Source: JAYRSJ01 sp041920215
GTDB lineage: Bacteria > Pseudomonadota > Gammaproteobacteria > Burkholderiales > Burkholderiaceae_C
Reading direction: 5' to 3'
Assembly (NCBI GenBank): GCA_041920215.1
Contig: JAYRSJ010000014.1
Span: 42,167-106,166 of the forward strand
DNA: 64,000 bases
The translations under genes and the position numbers were made by a program. Under the pieces are notes generated by a model that saw only the letters and a list, made by a program, of their open reading frames with translations, did no database searches and had not been told where the DNA came from. Shown here piece by piece: positions 58,166-64,000 of this stretch (positions are counted from its first letter, which is position 1; each line of letters starts with the position of its first letter).

Positions 58166-59992
58166 GTGATTCAATCGCATCGATTCAAACGCCAGGCCCT
58201 GAGCCTGGCCGCAACCCTGGCCCTGGCCGTTGCCGCCAGCGCCCAGGCCGGCAGCCCGGCGCTGGCCGAGCTCGGCCAGCCCATGGCCGAGGCCCAGACG
58301 GACCGGCTGATCGTCAAATACCGCGACGCCAGCCAGCAGGTGCTGGAGCGCGGCCAGCTGGTCGCCCGTGCCGCCACGCTGGACAAGGCGCTGCTGGACG
58401 GCCGTGTCGAGCAGGCCCGCGGCCTGGCCGCCCAGGCCGGCCTGCAGCTGGCACTGCTGCGCCAGACCGGGGTCGGCGCCCATGTGATGAAGCTGGACCG
58501 CGCGCTGCCCGAGACCGAGCTGCGCGCGCTGGCGGCCAAGCTCAAGGCCAGCGACGCCACGATCGAGTACGTCGAGCCCGACCGCAAGATGTACGCGCTG
58601 CTGACGCCCAATGACAGCAGCTACAGCCAGCAATGGGATCTGTACGAGAACACCGGCGGCATTCGTGCCCCGGCGGCCTGGGACATCGCCACCGGCGCCG
58701 GCGTCACCGTGGCGGTACTGGACACCGGCATCCGCCCCCATGCCGATCTGAGCGGTCAGATCGTGGCCGGCTACGACATGATTGCCGACACCTTCACCGG
58801 CAATGACGGCAACGGCCGCGACAGCGATGCCAGCGATCCGGGCGACTGGAACACCGCCGGCCAGTGCGGCAGCGGCAGCCCCGCCTCCAGCAGCAGCTGG
58901 CACGGCACCCATGTGGCCGGCACCATTGCCGCGCGCACCAACAACAGCGCCGGCATCGCCGGCATCGCCTACAACGCCAAGGTCCAGTCGGTGCGTGTGC
59001 TCGGCCGCTGCGGTGGCTATACCTCGGACATCGCCGACGGCATCGTCTGGGCCTCGGGCGGCAGCGTGCCGGGTGTGCCGGCCAATGCCACGCCATCCAA
59101 GGTGCTGAACCTCTCGCTGGGCGGTGGCGGCAGCTGCGACACCACGACCCAGAATGCGATCAACGGCGCGCGCTCGCGCGGCGCGGTGGTGGTGGTGGCG
59201 GCAGGCAACTCCAACGCCAATGCCAGCGGCTTCACCCCGGCCAACTGCAGCGGCGTGATCACCGTGGCGGCCACCGACCGCTACGGCGCCCGCGCGCCCT
59301 ACTCGAACTACGGCAGCGTGGTCGAGCTGGCCGCGCCGGGCGGCAATACCGCAGCCGGCAGCAGCAACGGCATCCTGTCGACGCTGAACTCGGGCAGCAC
59401 CACGCCCTCCAGCGACAACTATGCCTACTACCAGGGTACCTCGATGGCCGCGCCCCATGTGGCCGGTGTCGCGGCCCTGCTGTTCAGCGCCAAGCCCACG
59501 GCCACGCCGGACCAGGTGGCGCAGGCGCTGATCAGCTCGGCGCGCGCCTTCCCGGGCAGCTGCAGCCAGTGCGGCAGCGGCATCCTGGACGCCCAGGCCG
59601 CGCTGCAGGCGATCAACGGTGGGGGTGGTGGCGGCGGTGGCAGCAGCGAGGTCGAGCCCAACAACACGCTGAGCGCGGCCAATCCGGTCAGCGCACCGGC
59701 GACGATCAGCGCCAGGCTGGCCACCAGCAGCGATACGGACTACTTCCGCATCAGCCTGCCGGCCGGTCGCACGCTGGCCGCCAGCCTGCCCATGCCCAAT
59801 GGCAGCACCGACTACGACCTCTATCTGTACAACGCCGCGGGCTCGGTGCTGGCCCGCAGCGAGCGCGCCGCCGGCCTGAGCGACAGCCTCAGCTATCGCA
59901 ACAGCGGCAGCACGGCGCAGACGGTCTATGTGCGCGTCGTGTACTACAGCGGCAGTGTCAACCTGAACTACAGCCTGGGTCTGAGCTGGTAA
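58166..59992 (+). CDS. Secreted subtilisin-like serine protease with PPC domain
   Basis: A 608-residue S8 family protease. Signal peptide 1-28 (ALSLAATLALAVAASAQA), an inhibitor-I9-like propeptide (about 45-145, DRLIVKYRD...EYVEPDRKMYA), and the catalytic domain with Asp186 (VLDTGI), His246 (HGTHVAG), Asn348 (AAGNSN) and Ser426 (GTSMAAPHVAG). A Gly7-Ser linker leads to a C-terminal pre-peptidase PPC domain (about 500-608, EVEPNNTLSAANPV...DYDLYLYN). The start is a GTG with GGAG eight bases upstream (58154-58157). Probably secreted through type II. Confidence 0.95.
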   Translation: MIQSHRFKRQALSLAATLALAVAASAQAGSPALAELGQPMAEAQTDRLIVKYRDASQQVLERGQLVARAATLDKALLDGRVEQARGLAAQAGLQLALLRQTGVGAHVMKLDRALPETELRALAAKLKASDATIEYVEPDRKMYALLTPNDSSYSQQWDLYENTGGIRAPAAWDIATGAGVTVAVLDTGIRPHADLSGQIVAGYDMIADTFTGNDGNGRDSDASDPGDWNTAGQCGSGSPASSSSWHGTHVAGTIAARTNNSAGIAGIAYNAKVQSVRVLGRCGGYTSDIADGIVWASGGSVPGVPANATPSKVLNLSLGGGGSCDTTTQNAINGARSRGAVVVVAAGNSNANASGFTPANCSGVITVAATDRYGARAPYSNYGSVVELAAPGGNTAAGSSNGILSTLNSGSTTPSSDNYAYYQGTSMAAPHVAGVAALLFSAKPTATPDQVAQALISSARAFPGSCSQCGSGILDAQAALQAINGGGGGGGGSSEVEPNNTLSAANPVSAPATISARLATSSDTDYFRISLPAGRTLAASLPMPNGSTDYDLYLYNAAGSVLARSERAAGLSDSLSYRNSGSTAQTVYVRVVYYSGSVNLNYSLGLSW

Positions 59993-60028
59993 GCCCCGGC
60001 GGCTGAGATCGGACCGATCGGGTCCCGA

Positions 60029-60058
60029 GCCCGGCGGCGCCCTGCGTCGCCGGGCTTT
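60029..60058 (+). terminator. Stem-loop after the S8 protease
   Basis: GCCCGGCGGCG (60029-60039) pairs with CGTCGCCGGGC (60045-60055, one G-T pair) around CCCTG, followed by TTT. The short T-run makes termination moderate. Confidence 0.55.
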
Positions 60059-60072
60059 GCCCCATAGGGACA

Positions 60073-60091
60073 TGTCACAAACGTGTCACTA
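60073..60091 (+). promoter_or_regulatory. Pho-box-like site upstream of pstS
   Basis: TGTCAC at 60073-60078 and again at 60084-60089, exactly 11 bases apart (TGTCACAAACG then TGTCACTAA). This is the PhoB direct-repeat geometry. It lies about 40-58 bases before the pstS ATG. Confidence 0.6.
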
Positions 60092-60130
60092 ACGGCGGCG
60101 ATGCTCGTGGCTTCTGCTGAAGCGCCCCTC

Positions 60131-61186
60131 ATGTCCCTGCTGTCCATCGTCACCCGTCTAACCCTGCTGCTGGCCCTGAGCGGCTCCTTGTCCTCCCAGG
60201 CCCAGGCCCAGGCCCCGGTGCAAGGCGCCGGCGCCACCTTCCCGTCCAAGGTCTATGCCAGCTGGGCCCAGGCCTATGCGCAGGCGGGCGGTGCCCGCAT
60301 CGAGTACCGCGCGGTTGGCTCGGGCAAGGGCATTGCCGCGATCAGCGAGCGTCAGGTGGACTTTGGCGGTACCGATTCGCCCCTGCCGCCCGAGCAGCTG
60401 GCCCGGCGCGGCCTGGTGCAGCTGCCCATGCTGGTGGGCGGTGTGGTGCCGGTGATCAATCTGCCCGGCAAGCCGGCGCTGCGCCTGACGGGTGAGCTGC
60501 TGGCCGAGCTGATGCTGGGCCGGGTGGAGCGCTGGAACGATGCGCGCATTGCGGCCCTCAACCCCGGCCTGGTCTTGCCGGCGCTGCCGGTGCTGCGCAT
60601 CGTGCGCGCCGACAAGTCCGGCACCTCGGAGGGTTTCAGCGCCTACCTGTCGCTGGCCTCGGCGGACTTCGGCGCCGCCGTCGGCGCCGGCCAGCTGCCC
60701 GCCTGGCCGGGCGCGGTGCAGCGCGCCGACGGCAACGACGGCGTGATCAAGCTGCTGGCCGGCCAGCCCGGCGCGATCAGCTACACCAGCCATGACCGGG
60801 TGCTGCGCGACCGGCTCAACGCGGTGCAGCTGAAGAATCCGGCCGGGCGCTTTGTCGCGCCCTCGGAGGCTGGCTTCCGGGCCGCGATCCTCGAGAGCGA
60901 GATGCATCGCAAGGGCGATGACCAGGCCACGCTGCTGAACCGCCCCGGCGCGGACAGCTGGCCGATCACGCTGACCAGCTTTGTGCTGCTGGAAGCCCGC
61001 CCGGCCGACATCGCCCGCAGCGGCGCGGCCATGCGCTTTCTCTACTGGTGCCTGCTCAAGGGCGACGATCTGACCCGCGGCAGCGGCTTCGCCGCGCTGC
61101 CGGTGAGCGTGCAGTCGCGGCTGGCAGCGCGCTTTGCACAGATCAAGGGCAGGGACGGCAGCTTGCCCGACTATCTGAGCTTCTGA
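60131..61186 (+). CDS. pstS: PstS-like phosphate-binding protein
   Basis: A 351-residue PstS-type solute-binding protein. Signal peptide about 1-25 (RLTLLLALSGSLSSQAQAQ). Family motifs are VQGAGATFPSKVYASWAQAY, YRAVGSGKGIAAISERQVDFGGTDSPLP and DKSGTSEGFSAYL, giving the phosphate-binding Thr/Ser/Asp pattern. The ATG at 60131 is chosen; the frame opens at 60083. No pstC, pstA, pstB or phoU genes are adjacent; the next gene is DUF971. A Pho-box-like repeat lies upstream. It may be a high-affinity receptor or a moonlighting secreted homologue. Confidence 0.88.
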   Translation: MSLLSIVTRLTLLLALSGSLSSQAQAQAPVQGAGATFPSKVYASWAQAYAQAGGARIEYRAVGSGKGIAAISERQVDFGGTDSPLPPEQLARRGLVQLPMLVGGVVPVINLPGKPALRLTGELLAELMLGRVERWNDARIAALNPGLVLPALPVLRIVRADKSGTSEGFSAYLSLASADFGAAVGAGQLPAWPGAVQRADGNDGVIKLLAGQPGAISYTSHDRVLRDRLNAVQLKNPAGRFVAPSEAGFRAAILESEMHRKGDDQATLLNRPGADSWPITLTSFVLLEARPADIARSGAAMRFLYWCLLKGDDLTRGSGFAALPVSVQSRLAARFAQIKGRDGSLPDYLSF

Positions 61187-61246
61187 GGGCGGCAGGGCTA
61201 CACTTGCGGCCCTGACCAACCGTCCCGCGCCCCGGCGCCTGTCCCC

Positions 61247-61660
61247 ATGGCCGGTCTCAAGCCCGACAGCCCCACGCCCACCGACATCACCGTGCACCAG
61301 CAATCGCGGGTGCTGGAGATCGCCTTCAGCGACGGCGCGCGTTTCCGCATTCCGATCGAGCTGATGCGGGTCTACAGCCCCTCGGCCGAGGTGATGGGCC
61401 ATGGGCCCGGTCAGGAGACCCTGCAGACCGGCAAGCGCGAGGTGGGCATCGACGCGCTGGAGCCGGTCGGCCATTACGGCATACGCCCGTGCTTCAGCGA
61501 CGGCCACGAGAGCGGCATCTTCTCCTGGGACTATCTCTACCAGCTGGGCGCCCGCGAGGCCCAGCTGTGGCAGGACTACGAGGCGCGCCTGGCGGCCGCC
61601 GGCGTGGAGCGTGACCGGCCCATGCCGCCCAAGGCCGGCAGCGCCTGCGCCAGCCACTGA
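61247..61660 (+). CDS. DUF971 domain protein (gamma-butyrobetaine hydroxylase N-terminal-like)
   Basis: A 137-residue protein. The pattern ITVHQQSRVLEIAFSDGARFRIPIELMRVYSPSAEVMGHGPGQE and HYGIRPCFSDGHESGIFSWDYLYQLG are the DUF971 signature. It contains the fold's Cys/His-like metal residues only in part. DUF971 next to ubiE is a conserved proteobacterial arrangement, although the role is not known; it may relate to Fe-S or ubiquinone metabolism. Fifteen bases separate it from ubiE. Confidence 0.9.
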   Translation: MAGLKPDSPTPTDITVHQQSRVLEIAFSDGARFRIPIELMRVYSPSAEVMGHGPGQETLQTGKREVGIDALEPVGHYGIRPCFSDGHESGIFSWDYLYQLGAREAQLWQDYEARLAAAGVERDRPMPPKAGSACASH

Positions 61661-61674
61661 CAAGGATCGATGCA

Positions 61675-62409
61675 ATGAGCAGCAGCACCCATTTCGGTTT
61701 CCAGACCGTTGACGAGCGTGAGAAGGCCAGCCGCGTACGCGGTGTGTTCGACTCGGTGGCCTCGCGCTACGACATCATGAACGACATGATGTCCATGGGC
61801 CTGCACCGGGCCTGGAAGGCCTATACCGTCGCGGTGGCCAATCTCAGGCCCGGCGAGCGGGTGCTGGACATCGCCGGCGGCACCGGCGATCTGTCGCGCG
61901 CCTTTGCCCGCAAGGTGGGCGCCAGCGGCATGGTGGTACATACCGACATCAACGAGGCCATGCTGCGCCAGGGCCGCGACCGCCTGCTCAACGAGGGCCT
62001 GGTGCTGCCCACCAATCTTTGCGATGCCGAGAAGCTGCCCTACAAGGACGCCAGCTTCGATCTGGTCAGCGTGGCCTTCGGCCTGCGCAATATGACCCAC
62101 AAGGACCAGGCGCTGGCCGAGATGTGCCGGGTGCTCAAGCCCGGCGGCCGCCTGCTGGTGCTGGAGTTCTCGCAGGTGGCCGAGCCGCTGCGCAAGCCCT
62201 ACGACTGGTACTCCTTCAAGGTGTTGCCCAAGCTGGGCCAGCTGATCGCCGGCGATGCCGAGAGCTACCGCTATCTGGCCGAGTCGATCCGCATGCACCC
62301 GCCCCAGGCCGAGCTGAAGGCGATGATGAAGACGGCCGGCTTCGGCCATGTGGATGTGCACAACCTCAGTGCCGGCATCGTCGCGCTGCATGCCGGCATC
62401 AAGTGCTGA
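61675..62409 (+). CDS. ubiE: Ubiquinone/menaquinone biosynthesis C-methyltransferase
   Basis: A 244-residue class I SAM methyltransferase for the C-methylation of 2-polyprenyl-6-methoxybenzoquinol and demethylmenaquinone. The N-terminal FDSVASRYDIMNDMMSMGLHRAWK and the SAM motif VLDIAGGTGDLSRAF are diagnostic, with the C-terminal FYS-type block DWYSFKVLPKLGQLIAGDAESYRYLAESIRMHP. AAGGA precedes the ATG. It converges with the TAXI gene. Confidence 0.97.
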   Translation: MSSSTHFGFQTVDEREKASRVRGVFDSVASRYDIMNDMMSMGLHRAWKAYTVAVANLRPGERVLDIAGGTGDLSRAFARKVGASGMVVHTDINEAMLRQGRDRLLNEGLVLPTNLCDAEKLPYKDASFDLVSVAFGLRNMTHKDQALAEMCRVLKPGGRLLVLEFSQVAEPLRKPYDWYSFKVLPKLGQLIAGDAESYRYLAESIRMHPPQAELKAMMKTAGFGHVDVHNLSAGIVALHAGIKC

Positions 62410-62443
62410 GCGCAGGCCGGCCTGAGGCGCGCCGGCCGCACGC

Positions 62444-63469
62444 TCAACTGCACAGGCCCAGGATCCGCTCCTCCGCGGAGCAGATCTTGCGGGGCTGGCA
62501 GCTGCGTAGCTCGCGGCTGGTGGCCGGGTAATAGGTCCAGCCCGGGCCCAGCTCGGGCAGCTTCAGCTGCACCTCGCGCCACTTGGGGTGGCCCTCGCTT
62601 TGCAGGCGCTCGAAGTTCCTGCAAAGCGCCCGGCCCAGGCGGCCGAAGCTGGCCTGGGTGCCGGCCAGCTTGTAGTCGTAGGTGACCAGGAAGGCGCCGA
62701 CCGAGATGGTGCTGAAGTCCTCGCCGAGCAGCTGCGGATAGCTGGCAGCCCGGACGGTGGCCGGCGCATAGACCGACAGCGGCCGTTTGCTGGACGGATG
62801 CTGGGGATCGAACTTCAGCAGCTTGATGAACTTTTGCGCCTCCGGCCGCATATTCGCGATCAGCGGTGCCGGCTGGCCGGCCGCCACCACCACCACATCC
62901 ACCGACTTGTCGCCGATCAGCTTGACCAGGGCCTCCTCGTTGGACAGGAAGCTGGCCTGGGCCTCGGGCATGGGCGCATCGAACATCATGCGATAGAGGG
63001 TGTGGGTGATCAGGGCCGCGCCGCTGCCCACCAGGCCGCCGTTGATGCGGGCCGCGCGAATATCGTGCAGATACTCCAGCGGTGAATCGGCGCGCACGAT
63101 GTAGTGGATCTCGGTGTTGTAGAGCGGCAGGATGACCCGCAGCGGCCGGATCATGCGCTCGGCCTCGGCATTGCCGCTGCCAGCGCGGTCGATGAAGGCC
63201 TGAAACACATCGGCCTGCACCACCGCCAGCTTGACGCCCGGCGCCTCGCGCAGCAGCTTGACATTGGCGGCCGAGCCCGAGGTGGGCAGCACCTCCAGCG
63301 CAATGCCGGCGTCCGGCGCCACCAGCCGTGCCAGGTCTTGCCCGATCGCGTAGTAGGTGCCCTTGTCGGAGGCGGTGGCGATCTTGTACTGCGGCGGCGC
63401 GGCCTGGCCGGATGTGGCCAGGGCCGCCAGCAGGGCGGCGCCGCACAGGGTTCGGGCGAAGGTGGGCAT
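62444..63469 (-). CDS. TAXI-family TRAP transporter solute-binding protein
   Basis: A 341-residue periplasmic receptor. Signal peptide about 1-23. The TAXI pattern is YKIATASDKGTYYAIGQDLARLVAPDAGIALEVLPTSGSAANVKLLREAPGVKLAVVQADVFQAF, and SVGAFLVTYDY further on. No TRAP membrane component (fused DctQM) is adjacent. The ATG overlaps the upstream stop by one base (TGATG at 63471-63467), so it is cotranscribed with the membrane-anchored protein at the right edge. C-terminal 60 residues contain three Cys. Confidence 0.9.
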   Translation of the reverse strand: MPTFARTLCGAALLAALATSGQAAPPQYKIATASDKGTYYAIGQDLARLVAPDAGIALEVLPTSGSAANVKLLREAPGVKLAVVQADVFQAFIDRAGSGNAEAERMIRPLRVILPLYNTEIHYIVRADSPLEYLHDIRAARINGGLVGSGAALITHTLYRMMFDAPMPEAQASFLSNEEALVKLIGDKSVDVVVVAAGQPAPLIANMRPEAQKFIKLLKFDPQHPSSKRPLSVYAPATVRAASYPQLLGEDFSTISVGAFLVTYDYKLAGTQASFGRLGRALCRNFERLQSEGHPKWREVQLKLPELGPGWTYYPATSRELRSCQPRKICSAEERILGLCS

Positions 63470-64000
63470 CAGGGGCTCCTCTCTGGCTCAGGCTTGGGCA
63501 GGGCCGAACTGCTCGGGCGGCACAGACCCAGTGCGAGCACGGCTTCGGTGCAGGGCGGCGCCGGGGGCGCTGGTGGCAAGGCGGCCGACAAGGCCCCTGG
63601 CGCGGGGGTGGGTCTTGTCCCTGCCGTCGGGGCGGGGCGGGGCGGGCGCGCGCTGGCGCGGACGGCCGGGGCCACAGCCTGGGCCTCGGCCTCGGCCTCG
63701 ACCGGCGCGCCGGGCGGCGCTGCCGCAGCAGCCTCGGCCGGGGCCGAGGCTTTGACCTCAGCCGCTGGCAGGCTGATGGCCTGGCTGCGCGTCGTCTGCT
63801 GCGCCGCCGGTGCGCGCTGCTGGCTCAGATAGGCCAGTGCCGCCAGCGCGGCCAGCAGGGCCAGTGCCGCGGCCGGCAGCCAGCGCCGGGCGGTCGCGAC
63901 CGGCCGCGCCGCTGCCGGGCCGGCCTCGGCGGGCGGCTCCGGCGGGAGCGGCGGGCCGGTCTCGGCCGGCGGCGCGTCAGCCGCTGCGGCGCCTAGCACA
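63469..64000 (-). CDS. Membrane-anchored Pro/Ala-rich protein, partial (5' end outside window)
   Basis: At least 176 codons open to the right edge. The visible part has a Pro/Ala-rich segment, one membrane helix (WLPAAALALLAALAALAYL), then a long Ala/Pro/Glu-rich stretch and a C-terminal PPCTEAVLALGLCRPSSS with two cysteines. A soluble N-terminal domain probably lies outside the window. TAXI proteins are sometimes encoded after Ser/Thr protein kinases with this layout, but no kinase sequence is visible, so the identity stays open. Confidence 0.6.
   Translation of the reverse strand, partial: VLGAAAADAPPAETGPPLPPEPPAEAGPAAARPVATARRWLPAAALALLAALAALAYLSQQRAPAAQQTTRSQAISLPAAEVKASAPAEAAAAAPPGAPVEAEAEAQAVAPAVRASARPPRPAPTAGTRPTPAPGALSAALPPAPPAPPCTEAVLALGLCRPSSSALPKPEPERSP

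Noticed and set aside
57962..60073. 703-residue minus-strand ORF opposite the S8 protease
   Set aside because: It is a shadow ORF rich in Arg/Gly/Ala; the plus strand carries the full subtilase triad.

Overview
The window is a high-GC chromosomal segment of a betaproteobacterium, most likely order Burkholderiales and probably the Roseateles/Pelomonas/Leptothrix side of it. This is inferred from gene order (rpmF-plsX-fabHDG-acpP-fabF; lepA-lepB-rnc-era-recO-pdxJ-acpS), from DUF4845 and DUF3683 proteins, from Bug/TctC- and TAXI-type solute-binding proteins, and from dense GC-rich shadow ORFs opposite nearly every gene. No rRNA, tRNA, CRISPR array, insertion sequence or prophage was seen.

Layout. 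1-6862: the edge of an exopolysaccharide/O-antigen locus (Wzy-like polymerase cut by the left edge, Wzx-like flippase, Wzz/GumC-like and Wza/GumB-like proteins on the minus strand; a MraY/WecA-type initiating transferase divergent on the plus strand). 6897-10488: RhlE helicase, a tetrapyrrole-methylase-family protein, a Maf pyrophosphatase and YceD. 10771-16707: rpmF and the fatty-acid synthesis operon. 16719-26285: a small membrane protein, a Do-type periplasmic protease, then lepA, lepB, DUF4845, rnc, era, recO, pdxJ, acpS. 26382-31040: RNase E and a divergent RluC-type pseudouridine synthase, followed to 34215 by a HAD phosphatase, a Rieske protein, an S49 peptidase and a lytic transglycosylase.

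34217-36878 is an iron/heme patch (DUF2325 protein, hemP, bacterioferritin, Bfd). Then come a solitary ureG, a LysR regulator divergent from a gamma-glutamyltransferase-family gene, an MFS exporter and two acetyltransferases, one fused to an Rnk-type domain. 44127-49117 is a complete ugpBAECQ glycerol-3-phosphate operon. The rest holds a 1309-residue flavin/Fe-S oxidoreductase (DUF3683 type), a secreted protein, a HIT protein, a Bug/TctC binding protein, an M13 metallopeptidase, a secreted subtilase, a solitary PstS, DUF971, ubiE, a TAXI binding protein and a membrane-anchored protein cut by the right edge.

Regulation visible by eye: Pho-box-like direct repeats sit upstream of both ugpB and pstS, and a shared Fur-like 20-mer sits next to hemP/bfr and bfd. 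The 516-base gap before lepA carries a DnaA-box pair, a candidate terminated small RNA and a string of short hairpins. No clearly novel multigene system was found. The best leads are that lepA leader, the missing rpoE-rseAB block between fabF and the Do protease, and the two stress-regulon operator pairs.
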